64,000 bases of DNA from Diphasiastrum complanatum (GCA_029204225.1 CM055095.1:38678141-38742140); one strand, 5' to 3'. Shown: positions 22,813 to 35,335, counted from the stretch's first letter. The notes: generated by a model from the sequence alone, not told the origin. Numbers and translations are program-made.

Positions 22813-25073
22813 CTCCCTCTTCAACTAGTTTTAGCATAGACTTTGATAATACTCCAAGTGAAGTCCTATGCTTCATGAACAAGTCTTTTCCCAATGCTTT
22901 GGTGAAGATATCAGCTACTCATTCCCTTGAAGACACATGTTGAAGCTCCACCTCCTTTGCAATGACTCGCTCCCTCACAAAATGATATTGTATCTCAATA
23001 TGCTTGCTCCTAGCATGAAAGATAGGATTAGATGCCATTCTTTGGGCTGATTGATTGTCACAAAAGATGATTTGGCTCTCTGAAAAATCCATCAAGTAAA
23101 GATCCTTGATCATCCTCTTGATCCATATCATCTCCTTTGTGCAATGTGTAAGAGCTTTGTACTCGGCCTCACTAGATGACAATGGGATAGTGGCTTGTTT
23201 CTTTGACATCCATGATATAGCTCCATCACCTATAGAAATACAATAAGCACTAGAGGATTTTCTATCCATTACATCTCCAACATATTTTGAATCTGAAAAT
23301 CAAAAAATATTAGGTGATGATCCCTCATACAATATGCCAAAATCTCGAGTTCCAATGATTTACCTCAAAACTCGCTTTCCTAGCTTCCAATGCTCCTCAC
23401 TAGGATCTTGCATGAATTGACTCAATCTTCCAACACAATAGCTTAGATCAGGTCTAGTAATGGCTAGATAGATGAGTGAACCAACTAGCTTCCTATAGAG
23501 AGTAATGTCCTTGAAGGATCTCTCATTACCTCTTATACTTAGCTTTACATGAGACTCCATAGGTGTATCAATAGTTTTTGCATCTACCATATGAAATCTT
23601 TCTAGAATAGAATTAGCATATTTTTCTTGACAAATGAAAGTAAATCAAGAAGATCTAATGACTTCTATTCTTAAAATGTAATGCAAATTACCAAGATCAT
23701 GCACCTCAGACTCCTTCTTAAGAGCATTCTTGATATCTTCCACATCTTGATTGTCTCCACCACTCAAGATGATATCATCCACATAGATTAGCAAGATGGT
23801 ATCATCATTTCTAGCAAACCTATAATAAAGTGAATGATCATACTCACTCATAACAAAGCCTTGATAGAGTAAAAATGTGTTAAGCTTAGCATACCAACTC
23901 CTTGGTGCTTGCTTAAGGCCATACAAACTCTTTTGTAGAAGACACACATGATTTGGCTTTGTTGATGAAATGTAGCTCTCGGGTTGTTCCATGTATACTT
24001 CCTCCTCAAGATCACCATTCAAGAATGCATTTGAAATGTCCATTTGCCATATATCCCATCCATAAAGTGTAGCAAGTGAAATGATGACTCGGATGCTTTG
24101 CCACGGGTGCAAAGGTCTCATCATAGTCAATTCCTTGTTGTTGAGCATATCCTTTTGCCAATAACCTTGCCTTATACTTGTTGATAGATCCATCTTGGTT
24201 TGTCTTCACCTTGAAGATCCATTTGCATCCAATAGTTTTCTTGTCCTTAGGCAACTCCACCAATCTCCATGTTCCATTCTTCATAAGAGCTTGATACTCG
24301 AGATCCATTGCTTGGATCCACTCCTCTTCTTTCCTTGCTTGATCTACACCTGTAGGCTCATCCAAAGAGGTTAGGAAAGCAACATAATTTCCAGAAACTA
24401 CTTGCTTACCCTTTTGATCATATGTGAGCCTTGAAGGTACTTGTGTTTCTCTTGATGTTCTCCTTGGCTTTTGACTTGATGAAGGTCCATCATCACCACC
24501 ATCCAAAGTAAGATCCTTCTCATCAACATCAAGAATGTTAGATCCATCCACTTTACCATCAATCATGCTTGAAGACACCTTTGGAATGTTCCCCTCATCA
24601 AAAATGACATCTCTACCAACAGTCACTTTGTTAGTAGAAGGAATGTAAACCTTGTAGGCTTTACTCACCTCACTATATCCAACAAAAATACCTCTTCTTG
24701 AAGATGGATCCTCCTTGGTCCTATCATCAAGAGTAATGTTGACATAGCATGTGCATCCAAAGGTTCTTAGAAAGTTGACACTCGGCCTTCTCTTGAATAG
24801 CATCTCAAAAGGTGTCCTTCCATCCAAAATAGCACTCGGCCACCTATTGCACAAGAAATTGGCACACAACAAAGCTTGATCCCAAAATGGTTTGTCAAGA
24901 TTAGCACTTAACCTCATAGCTTTAGCACTTTCACATAAAGTCCTATTCTTCCTTTCAGCCACTCCATTTTGTTGTGGGGTCCTTGATGTTGTATACTCCC
25001 TCTTGATCCCATGCTCATCACAAAAGGCCTTGAACTTGTTAGATATGTACTCACCACCATTGTCACCTCTCAT
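22813..25073 (-). pseudogene. Copia-3 pol: integrase core end, RT, RNase H
   Basis: Reading down the minus strand: integrase from RGDNGGEYISNKF (second Asp) through NGVAERKNRT (Glu), a long linker, RT with CKWIFKVKTNQDGS and the active site YVDDIILSGG, then RNase H with SSSEAEYKAL and HARSKHIEIQYHF. Breaks include a frameshift in RT near 24100, TGA near 23643 and further stops near 23350 and 22917. The first half of integrase is on the far side of an inserted Copia-4 at 28000-28050. Confidence 0.9.
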
Positions 25074-25075
25074 CC

Positions 25076-27235
25076 CAAAATGGAGTAGCTGAGAGGAAAA
25101 ATAGATCTTTATGTGAATGTGCTAAAGCAATTCAAGTAGCAGCTTCTTTGCCTACTAAATATTGGGGTGAAGCTATAAATTGTGCAAACTATTTGTGCAA
25201 TAGATTACCTCACAATGCTCTTGCTGGAAAAACACATTTTGAAGTCTTGTTTCAAAAAAAATCTAAGGTAGATCACCTTAGAGTTTTTGGTTGTACTTGC
25301 TTTGTTAATATGCCCTTGGAAACAAGGAGAAGAGATGATCCTAATTCTGTTAAAGAGATCATGGTTGGATATGCATCCAACAAGAAAGCTTACAGGATCT
25401 ATGTTCTTTCTACCTCAACTACAATTGAGAGTAGAGATGTGATATTCCATGAAGATCAAAAATACATTCTTGAGAAGGCTGAGTTCAAAGATTCTCACAA
25501 AGATACTTCAATCATCACCCTTGAAGATCATCATGGAGAGATGGGGCCGAGATTTGAGGAGGAGTCACCTCAAATTTTTTCACCAAGGAGATCTCAAAGA
25601 GAAAGATCCGAGCCTAGAAGGCTTACCTATGAAGATAGAGGAAAGCAAATGGAAATCAGCTCCACTAATTGTGCCTATTTTATTTCTCATGAGGAGTCGA
25701 AGGATGTATATAATGCTATCAACTTAAAGGAATGGTATCTTGTCATGAAGGAAGAATATAATACTTTGATGGCCAATAATACATGGGAGCTTGTGGATCT
25801 TCCATCCAACAAGCATAGCATTGGTTGCAAATGGGTTTTTCGAGTCAAGTATAATCAAGATGGCACAATCAACAAGTACAAGGCTAGGATTTGTGCTAAA
25901 GGATTTGCTCAAGTATATGGACTTGATTATGAGGAGACCTTTGCCCCAGTTGCAAAGATGGTGTCAATTAGAATCATAATTTCTCTTGCTTGTTTTTTCA
26001 ATTGGAAAATTCTTCAACTAGATGTCTCTAATGCATTTCTAAATGGCTATCTAGAAGAAGAGATCTATATGGATCAACCTATTGGGTTCATCCATGATGA
26101 GGGAAAAGTTTGCTTGCTCTTCAAAAGCTTACATGGATTAAAGCAAGCTCCAAGGTCATGGTATTCTCGACTTAACACCTTTCTTGAGTCACTAGGACTT
26201 AATCTTAGTAACTATGATCCTTCCTTATATGTCAAGTTTTTTGATAAAGATATTGTCATCCTTCTTATTTATGTTGATGATATCATTCTGACAGGAAGTT
26301 GTATCAAGTTAGTTGAGGAAACCAAGATTGCACTTGGAAAAGAGTTCAAGATGCAAGATCCTGGAAAAATTCACTATATTCTAGGATTAGAGATTGACTC
26401 TCTAAAAGATAAAGCTTTTGTATGTCAATCTAAGTATGCTCTTTAAATGTTAAAAAAGCTCAATATGTTGAATTGTAAGAGTATAGAAACAACTATGGAG
26501 CAAAATGTAAAGGACTCTAACAAAGGTGATGAAAGATCCTTCGAGGACATCACACTTTTTAGAAGTCTTATAGGCTCCTTAATTCGGCTCACAATAACTA
26601 GACCTGACATAAGCTTTAGTGTTCATAAGTTGAGCCAGGCTATGCAAAATCCTTCAGCTTATCATTGGAAAAAGGCCAAGAGAGTGCTTAGATATATATC
26701 TTCAACTTTTGATTTTGGTTTATTGTATAAAAGTGAAGATCTTTCTATTATTGGTTATTCTAACTCGGATTTTGCAAGTGATAGAGCAGATCAAAAATCT
26801 ACAAGTGCTTATGTCATATATCTTGGAGGAAACTTGATATCTTGGCTTTCCAAAAAGCAAGATACTGTATCACTCTCATCATGTGAAGCTGAGTACAAGG
26901 TGCTCACTACAACAACAAATGAAGTGCTTTGGATCAAGAGGTTACTAGTGGAGCTAAAGATAATTATGGAAGAAAATATACCTATGATCATGTGTGACAA
27001 CATTTCAGCTCAAGCCCTTGCCAACAACCCAATATTCCATGCAAGGAGCAAGCATATCGAAGTTGCACATCACTTCATGAGAGAGAAGCTCATTGGAGGT
27101 GAAATCAAATTGGAGCACATCAACATATCATCTTGCATTGCAGATATGCTCACCAAACCTTTGAGCAAAAGTTCCTTCAACAAGCATAGAGCCAATCTTG
27201 GAGTTATACCAAGATCCATGTCCAAATCAATATAG
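25076..27235 (+). pseudogene. Copia-4 integrase end, RT and RNase H
   Basis: Opens abruptly inside integrase at NGVAERKNRS, with no gag, protease or 5' LTR. RT has CKWVFRVKYNQDGT and YVDDIILTGS; RNase H has SSCEAEYKVL and HARSKHIEVAHHF, and the C-terminus is ADMLTKPLSKSSFNKHR. The only frame break is TAA at 26444-26446 between RT and RNase H. It is closely related to Copia-1 but a separate family. Confidence 0.92.
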
Positions 27236-27250
27236 ATCATTTTTAGGAGG

Positions 27251-28004
27251 TGTTAAGATTGAAAAACAATCCATATTGATTTCTTGGCTTGCTACAAATG
27301 TTGTACCATAAAGTATATAGCTCATTGATGCAAAATACCAAGTTTGGCCTACATAGAACTCGATCTACATGGTTATGTGTTATCTAGTTTGATAAATGCA
27401 ACTTGCATATAGTTTGTAGACATAGAATTAGCATGATTATGCTTGTAGAAACTCGTGGCAACTCACATGCATTAATTGTAAGTGATCCATAGTGACATGC
27501 AAGGCATGCACAAAGTTTAATAGACACATTCATGATGATTTGGACATTTCTAGTTAGAACTAGTACACTTGTAAAAAGCTGGTAGAATTTCATGCATGAC
27601 AAGTGACAAATGTCACATAGACTCTAGATGTCACTTTAGATTTCATTTTGGAATGGATAGATATGGTTCTACCTCGAGCTACCTCAATCTCCATAAATAT
27701 GTGTAGCTCTCCACACAATCAATGATGAAGAACCAAAGTTTTGTAGCTATCTCATGCCATTTTGGATCTAAACAAATATTGCTTGTTATCTCTCTAGTTC
27801 TCTCTCTCTAACTCGTGTTGAGACTAATGCTCATACATTGAAATCTTGTATTTTTATTCATTCTCTGATTCATTGCTATTATATTCTGTTGATTAGCATG
27901 CTAGATTGTGGATTAGCCATTTCTTCTGAACTAGATTTTGTTGATCAATCTAGAATCAAGTTATAGTGCCAATCACAAAGCTTAATTAAGATCAGTCACT
28001 CTTG
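27251..28004 (+). repeat. Copia-4 3' LTR
   Basis: Starts TGTTAAGATTG directly after the purine tract TTTTAGGAGG. The right edge is set where minus-strand Copia-3 coding sequence resumes, at about TTGTGGACA. With the 5' LTR missing, the end is uncertain by tens of bases. Confidence 0.6.
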
Positions 28005-29456
28005 TGGACATTCCCCACATGTGTGAATTCTGAAAATTTTGTCACTAATTGTAGTAAATCCATGAATATCCGAATGTACAAGTTGAAAAGGCTTTGTAGA
28101 TCTAGAAATAGATCTAATATAATGTAGTCTATGTGACTTATACAAAGCACAAGACTCACAAACATGCTTGTCATTACTTAAGGAACTTGGAAGACCAATC
28201 ACAACCTTCTTCCTTGCCATTACCTCCAATGACTTGAAGTGGAGGTGTCCCATCCTTTTGTGCCAAACCTCTTGAATAGAAATTTGCTCCCTTGCAACAC
28301 ATCCAACTTGGTTAGCAGTAACACAAGCATCAAGTTTGAACAACTTCCCTTGCCTTTTACCTTTTTCAATCAAGACATCCTTCCTTTTGATCAAACAAGC
28401 ATCTCCATCAAACTCCACCTTGAGGCCCTTACTTAGCATTTGACTCACACTAAGCAAATTCTTGGTAATAGATGGAATAAACAAGACATCCTCCAAATGA
28501 GCATTCCTATTTGTAGAGAGAGAAATAGGGATTGTGCCAATCCCTTTGATTGCACACTCACCATTATTGGCCGTGTAGATCACCCTCTTGTCATATCCAT
28601 ATGCCAACAAAGAAGTGAAGTACTCTTTGTGAAAGGTCATGTGTGAACTTGCTCCACTATCAATCCACCAAGGATCTAGATCTCCATCATTAGCAAGCAT
28701 ACATGAACACATCACAAAAGCATCATCATTTGCATCTTGAACATCCAAACCATCCTCATCAAGAGTAAGATTACCTTGTTTGTATCATTGATCTCTCTTC
28801 TTCTTGTAGCACTCACTTGCAAAGTGTACTTTGATGTCACAATAGAAGCACTTGAGCTTTGATCTATCCTTCTTTTTGCCACTTGAAGAAGCATCCAGTT
28901 TATCTTGTCCTTTAGACCACTTTCTTTTGGCTTTGCCCTTGAATTTTCCCTTTGTGAACATAGCATCATCTTGAAGTGTCGATGTAGATCCACCTCTTGC
29001 TTGAAGCCTATATTCCTCATTGATCAAGATCTCTTGAAGATCCATCAAACTTGGAAAAGTATTTTGAATAGCAATACTTTGAACAATGTTAGCATGAGCA
29101 TCCAACAAGCCATTGAGAATCACTTGAATAAGCTCTCCTTCCTTAATGCTTTCATCTATGCAAGCTAACTCATCATTCAATGCTTTCATTCTCAAAACAA
29201 AAGTACTTGGAATTTCTTCATTCTTTTGCAAACAAGAAAAGATTTGCCTTATTAGAGTCAACACTCTAGAAGTAGACTTGGATTCATAAAGCTTCTTCAA
29301 TGAATTCCAAGCTTCCAAAGATGATGTGCACTTATCAACTTCCTTGAGAAGTTCATTGGTAACATTCATCTTTATCATGTGTAGAGCCTTCTTGGCCCTC
29401 TTGTCATACCTTAATTGATCTTGTTGTGTTGCTGGTCTCTCCTCCAAGCTACAACA
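28005..29456 (-). pseudogene. Copia-3 gag, protease and integrase N-terminus
   Basis: On the minus strand the gag begins truncated near 29456 (RPATQQDQLRYDKRAKKA), contains a helical gag domain, a CCHC knuckle CFYCDIKVHFASEC, protease WWIDSGASSHMTF, the pre-integrase box VWHKRMGHLHFKSLE and CESCALYKSHR, and the first integrase Asp in LVHSDIHGF. It stops at about 28005, where Copia-4 starts. The first 30 or so gag codons are missing here; a matching piece lies at 47709-47815 in the opposite orientation. Confidence 0.9.
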
Positions 29457-31234
29457 ATATCCAAAACAAAAGAAATGGTCGCAGTAGTTCAAGCAGTGGA
29501 GCATTGGAGACATTATGTGCCAGGAAAATCCTTTAAGACGTTCACTGATAATGTATCACTCAAGTACTTCTCATCCCAAGGTATGCTCACGCCAAAGCAA
29601 ATGTGATGGCAAAACTTTCTCTCAAAATTCAATATAGACATCGTACACATGGCGGGAAAGAACAATGTGGTGGCAGACGCACTAAGTAGACAGGAACACT
29701 TGATGGCAATGGTGACAACTCAGGTGATTGGCCTACTCCAAGAAATCAGGGAGAATTATGATGCAGATGCATTGGCGAAGGACTTAATGATCGAATTCTA
29801 GTTGGGAAAGCCTCATAAACATTTCACTTGGAAAGATCAAATGGTTGTTTATAAACAACGCAGAGTACATGTCCTAGACAACATCAACCTGAGGAAAGTC
29901 TTGCGAGAACATCATGATGTACTAGCTGCCGGACATCCAGGGGTGAATCGCATGTATGAACTTCTCAAAAGAGGCTTCTATTGGCCAGGTATGTGGGCAG
30001 ACATTGAATCCTGTGTGCAAACATGCCCGACATGTCAACAATTGAAGGTGGAACCGCTAGCTCCAGTAGGACTACTCCAACCATTACCGATACCAGCATA
30101 CCCATGGGATTCGGTGAGCATGGATTTTATTGTTCAACTACCACGGTGCCAAGGCTTCGACTCAATTTATGTGGTGGTTGATCGCTTTTCAAAGCAAGTT
30201 CATCTGGTACCAACTAAAAGTTCAGTGATAGCTGAAGAAGTGGCAAGGTTATTTTTCAAATGTGTCTTCAAATACCACGGCCTGCCTAGAACAATTATTT
30301 CTGACCGAGACACCAAGTTCGTTGGAAACTTTTAAACTTGTCTATTTCGCCTCGTAGGAACTGGACTGAATTTCAGCACTGCATATCACCCTCAGACAAA
30401 TGGGCAAACGGAACGAGTCAATCGACAGATTGAACAATATTTACGAAATTATGACGCTTGGGACCAATCCAATTGGGTCAACTACTTGGATATTCTTGAG
30501 TTTGCACATAACAACCAAGTGAACAGATCTACTGGAAGGGCACCCTTCGAGATAAGCAATGGTTGGCTACCGATTGTTAAAAGCTCTTTTCTTACAGGCG
30601 TGCAAGAAACACCAGTACCCATTGTGGAGGAATTCATCAATGATTGGCACACAAAGCTGACAGAGGTGAAGTCATTTTTAGAGCAGTCACAAAGGAGTAT
30701 GGCAGCTGACGTAAACCCACATCGACGAGAACTGGAATTTGAAGAAGGTGATCAAGTGTGGCTGAACACAAAGAACATTGCGTTACCAAAAGGTTTCTCT
30801 CATAAGTTCATTCGGCCTTATGCGGGACCATATTATGTCACCAAGAAGATCAACCCAGTGGCTTACTGATTGGCGCTGCCATCCAGCTTGGATATACACA
30901 ATGTGTTTCATATCTCATTACTCAAACGGTACAAACCAGATGCGCGATTTGATCGGCTACACGAACTCCGTCACCCACCAGTGACACTTGATGATACGAA
31001 GAGGCAGCTTGTACAAGAACAAATATTGACACATAGAAAGTGAATTGGCGTTCAACGTGAATATCTAGTGAAGTGGCTATGGGCTCCACTCATTGAGGCT
31101 TCTTGGGAGTATGAAGACAAACTTAAGGAGGGAGCTCCTGAAGTACTAGCAGATTATTTGCAGAAGAACCAACGCAATAGCCGTTTTCCCAGATCAGCAC
31201 ACAAAGCACTACCTGGCGGCATGCCTCCTACATA
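29457..31234 (+). pseudogene. Gypsy-C (chromovirus) RNase H end, integrase and chromodomain
   Basis: RNase H tail (TKEMVAVVQAVEHWRHYV, FTDNVSLKYF), integrase zinc finger (AAGHPGVNRMYELLKRGFYW, CPTCQQLK), catalytic core (SMDFIVQLP; IISDRDTKF; HPQTNGQTERVNR, all three acids present), and a C-terminal chromodomain REYLVKWLWAPLIEASWEYE near 31045-31110. Stops interrupt it near 30334 (TAA), 30868 (TGA, where YRLAL is the family norm) and 31041 (TGA). The N-terminal gag, protease and RT are absent; the left edge at 29456 abuts truncated Copia-3 gag. Confidence 0.92.
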
Positions 31235-31478
31235 AACATTCATGGCCATTCTGAAGTTCAAAGAGCTTCTAGGTATCTTTCTTAAGTTTGTCAATAAATC
31301 ACTTGCAGCTTTACACAGGTTTTACCTAAGTGAACTTTACCTACACTTTTCCTGTGCTACTGCCAATGTATTTTTTTTAGCTCAAAGTTGTTAAGGCCGG
31401 TGAATTAAGCCCGTGCCATACATCCTAGGTCTAGTTTGGCCCTGATGAGGACATCAGCTTTTTCAAACGAGGGGAGCA
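31235..31478 (+). other. Gypsy-C 3' untranslated region and polypurine tract
   Basis: Non-coding, ending with AAACGAGGGGAGCA just before the LTR, as expected for the plus-strand primer. Confidence 0.7.
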
Positions 31479-32530
31479 TGTTGTAAAGCTGACTCAGGTG
31501 CACCCAGCGTGCCCTATAAGACTCTAAGTGGTGACGCTCCCTAAGGTCTCAGAGCAAGTTAGAACATCAAGGACTGAGCCTCCGACCTGTGGTGAGCCAG
31601 TCAAGTAGTCACAAGTCATGAGCTAGCTCTGGAGCTCAAGTCATGGCCTAGTCAGGAAGCAAGTTGATTCTGTCGCCGGGACGGCTTCTGGGACTCATGT
31701 CCGGGAGCCAGACTGATTCTGTCAGGCTTGCCAGGCTTAATCAGCAAAATAAAAACTAAGTCCTAAAAAGCGTACTTTACCAGAAAGCACTATGTTTCAG
31801 AACAGAGGGGGTGCGCCGAATCACAGCAGAACTATAGGGGGAGTCCGGCAGACAGAAACTTGGGTAGCTCAACCAGCGCCAAGAATCCAGTCACCAGGTC
31901 TCAGCTCCCTCTACCAGCACGAGCCAGGCACAATGCCTAGCACGTGTTGGTGGCCCCGAGACCCGTCAGTCTATGTATGAATGTAACCTCTTCCAAATCT
32001 AATAAAGTTGATCCTTGGGGATGATTACCATTTCGGTTTCGCCTTCGGGACTGGTCCAAGTGGAAGGACCCTTACTACATCCTTTTTGCGTCGTCGGCGC
32101 CTAAGGGTCCATGTCATCGACATGGGGCTTGCCGCTATGCCAATTGGTCAATTTGGCGGCCACTATGCCTTGGGTTTCATGTGTGGCTTGTCTTTGCCTT
32201 TGGTTACCTTTTGGGGACGAATTCTGAATTGGCTTTTGGGTTGGTTGGGATTCCAGTTTTCTTAAGTCTGAATGGTTAAGCTTGTTATGTTTCTGAGTTG
32301 GCTTTTACGTAAGTGCATGATGGATGAATGTTAGACTTAAGCGCATGTTGGGAAAACCTCTCAAGTCCCAGCGCCCTTTGAGACGCCGACGCAACAGTGT
32401 AGCCAGTCAAGTGTGAGACTATCTTCGATGGAAGACGAAAGCAAGACTACTGCCTTGTCATTTTTCTCCCTCCATTCACGTAGCTCCTTGTTTGTTATCG
32501 TAGGCATTTCTTCTGTGCCATCCACCCAGG
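31479..32530 (+). repeat. Gypsy-C 3' LTR
   Basis: Starts TGTTGTAAAGCTGACTC right after the polypurine tract. More GC-rich than the surroundings. No second copy is present, so the right end (about 32530, before Copia-2-like sequence) is approximate. Short frames inside it are not considered genes. Confidence 0.65.
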
Positions 32531-32539
32531 TCCTTCACC

Positions 32540-32986
32540 CTTGAGTATCAAAGATGTCTTAACTTTCCAGGCTAGAAAGTTAGATCTTGAGGAATCAAGT
32601 ATTGTGCATATAAATCAGATATCTGTACTTCTGGGTACTTGCATGATCTTGTTGGTACTCTTTGGAGCGTGCAGACAAGAGAAGGTTTCATTTCCGTCGT
32701 TTGTCTTCTCTCGTATTGGACCGCAAAAGATTCTGGTTCATGAATATTTCGTGTTCACGAACCGTTCGTCTTCGTATGCTTTGACCTTCGTGTTCGCAAA
32801 CTATTCGTCTTCGTCTGCTTTGACTTTTGTGTTTGTGACACGTTCGTCTTCGATTCCTTTGACTTTCGTGTTCGTGAAACTCTTCGTGCTTCGTGTCTCC
32901 AGATCTGCGAGTTCGTGAATGTCTTCAACGGGCTGAGGGCTGAAATCTAGCAAGGCTTTGTAATTAGAAACATTTTGTTTCTTCAA
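32540..32986 (-). pseudogene. Copia-2 type pol tail with 13-residue repeats, plus LTR piece
   Basis: The minus strand encodes KKQNVSNYKALLDFSPQP, matching the tails at 17100 and 18600. It is followed by repeats of about 13 residues (NTKVKGIEDERVT, NTKVKADEDE) produced by 39-bp DNA repeats at 32748-32880. LTR-like blocks (ATATCTGTACTTC, GATCTTGTTGGTAC) lie at 32610-32670. It is truncated by the Gypsy-A LTR at 32987. Confidence 0.6.
32748..32890. repeat. 39-bp tandem repeat, about 3.5 copies
   Basis: Units share TTCGTGTTCnnnAA followed by CGTCTTCGT and CTTTGAC. Because 39 is a multiple of three, the repeat keeps a reading frame open on the minus strand. Confidence 0.8.
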
Positions 32987-33602
32987 GAGCTTAGAAGACA
33001 GAGGAATAGAGAGATAGAAAGAAAGAGAGAGGATGAGGGTGGAGGTTAGCTCAAATGCTCATTGTACTTGCTAAGGGAGAAGCTTAAACTATTGAAACCA
33101 AAAAGTAAAAACTTGAAAGCAAATGGAAAAAACAATAAGAGCAATAGCAAGCATTGAATAGCAATGAGGATGCTTCTCTTTCAAAAATGGTAGAGTTTCT
33201 TCCTCCTCATTAAGCATGCAAATAGAGTACAATTTGTGTCTTTTTATAAATGGAGAAGGCCCTTGCCCCAAAATCTTATTGGTTAATATTCACAATGATC
33301 CTAACCATTCATCTTGGACCCAACTTGATTCGAGGGTCCATAAAAAGTGCATTAGAATTCACAAGATTCATGTGAGTACAAAAGTCGACCCAACTCTAAA
33401 AAGTAAACTCTAAGTTGTAAAATGACTTTGGGCCTCAAATTTTATTTTAATTATAAAGGGCCCAAGTCTATTATTTCTATTTACAATTAGTTCACGTATT
33501 CATTGGGCCATGGACTTATACGTTCAGAAAGCCATGCCCTCGCAACGCATTTATTATTAAATTTATCCCTTTGCTCACATTGTGTTGGGAATATCCCCAA
33601 CA
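32987..33602 (-). repeat. Short Gypsy-A element: 3' LTR, truncated
   Basis: The minus-strand start is a variant of TGTTGGGGATATTCCCAACA at 33602. It parallels 35566-36341 closely (GCTTAGAAGA then AGAGGAATAGAG). The terminal about 230 bp ending in CCCTACA are missing because Copia-2-like sequence abuts at 32987. Confidence 0.85.
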
Positions 33603-35315
33603 GGACCCACGATCTGAAGTAAAGTCGGTCCCTCGGCACTCTGCCAGTTCAATAAAGAGAGCGCTTGGCTCACCGCTGGTTGATCAGGTACATTGTGACA
33701 TCTTCCATAAATGTGATTTTGCCAATATTTTTCAGGTCTTTATTTGTGTGCAGGGACTTGTGGACGCCGGTGATCCATCGTTGATCGATCCAAGCTTGAA
33801 AATGGCTTTGGCCCAGAAGGCCGGCTCGGTAATACACATGAGCGATTGGCAGCTGATCTTCCATGCGATTGGAGACTAGTGCCTTATTAGGATCAAAACA
33901 GATGGACGGGAGGAAGTTATTCCATTTGGTCTCTATATCCATCAAATATTCTACGTCGCAGGCATACGTTGCAGCCACGGGGACTGTTGGGTTTGGACAA
34001 TTGAAATACTCAATTGAAAATTTGTTGAGAGCCCTTTGGACATCTACAGCCATTGTCCAGCCCTGTCCTGATGAAATTCTCAGCCAATTACAATTATTGA
34101 GAGTGATCTTGTTCAGAGGGGTGCCACATTCTGCCCATTTAGATCATCGTGTGCATGATAGGAAATGCTCGTTCACCTTGAGTTGTTGTAGACTAGTCAC
34201 GTAAGTCTTGATGGCGGCAGACTTGCATTCAAACAACTGTTGGCGCCACTTTGGTTGAGGTTGGAGGGCAAGAAGTGCTTGTAGTTCATTTCCTTTGATG
34301 GTCTGAGCTGTGAATGCGAACTTCCTGCCGTCTCTTGAAGATTCATGGGGATAGTTGGATAGGAATTCGTTGATCTTTTCCTCCACGGACTTGGGATGTC
34401 TGAAGGCCTGGCTGGTAGATATAGAATGCGAGCCTCGTGATGATGAGGCTTGTCCTTCTCCTTGGCTCTGGCTGAGGGCCGTATCTTGGCCTTGGGTCTG
34501 CGTGTCTATTCCAGTATCGAGAGGCCCTTGGTCTTGCACGTCTGACCCCTGATCCTGAATCTTAGCTCATACTTGCATGTGCAACATCAAAGAGAGGTGG
34601 CGTTGGAATCACCATCGGGGTTGGTTGAGCCTTCTGCTCCATAAACTATTGACAAGCCTTGAGGGCTTGTTTGGCTAGGGCACTGCCCTGGTACTTGTCG
34701 AACTCCGTCTGGTAGTTGTTCAGAGTTTGACTGTAGACCAACACTTGACGCCTGAAAAAATTCATCTCTGCTTGAGATAGTGGCCTTGAGTCAGGTGCGG
34801 GTTGAGCTAACCAGACAAGTTTTTCACTTTGCAGTGCTTGCACCTCCACTCCTAGGCATGTGTTTTCTGCTTCATATATTTGGAGTTGCACCTGGAGGGG
34901 GCCAAGCCATTGGGATGCTTCAGACTAAAGCTCTTGCACCTTTGTAGAGACATCCATCAGCGCTCTGGAGAGGCTCTGGATTGAGGCCGTCCTCCTTTTG
35001 CTGCAGCTTTGTGATCTCTCGGTGCCCATCTTTTTTGTGTTGTTGAGCGATGATCAGCTCATGCTGCAGCTTTGTGATTTTTGCTTGCAGCTGGGTGTTG
35101 TTGGTTGGTTGCCAATTGCAGTACCCGACTGTCCAATGAGGCTCTAGCTACTACTGCATCCTGGATGAATGTCCCCAAGGCTTGGTAGGCCTTCGTTAGG
35201 TCCGTTGGAGCAGCTGGTACACTGACGCTTGTAGGGGCTTGTGAGGTAGTGGCTCCGACAAACTGTAAAAAGCAAGAAATAACTAAAATGTAGCTATACT
35301 AGTTGGTGAAAACCT
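33603..35315 (-). pseudogene. Short non-autonomous Gypsy-A element: coiled-coil ORF only
   Basis: The whole interior between LTRs encodes one protein, read on the minus strand from about 35263. It starts FVGATTSQAPTSVSVPAAP, then a heptad-like helical region (LQHELIIAQQHKKDGHRE-type) homologous to plus-strand 60930-61340, then a Gln/Ser-rich linker (TQTQGQDTALSQSQGEGQ), and a C-terminal domain of about 220 residues (QTIKGNELQALLALQPQP through FMEDVTMYLINQR). Stops or shifts lie near 34920, 34640, 34560 and 34144-34053. There is no protease, RT, RNase H or integrase. Function unknown; mobilisation would need enzymes in trans. Confidence 0.8.
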
Positions 35316-35316
35316 A

Positions 35317-35334
35317 TCCCCGACAATGGTGCCA
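35317..35334 (-). promoter_or_regulatory. Short Gypsy-A element: primer-binding site
   Basis: Minus-strand TGGCACCATTGTCGGGGA, one base after the LTR end. It resembles the tRNA-Asp 3' end used by Athila/Tat-type plant gypsy elements. Confidence 0.85.
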
Positions 35335-35335
35335 C

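Noticed and set aside
31792-32265. Short plus-strand frames of 62 and 85 residues
   Set aside because: They lie wholly within the Gypsy-C LTR and have no known motif.
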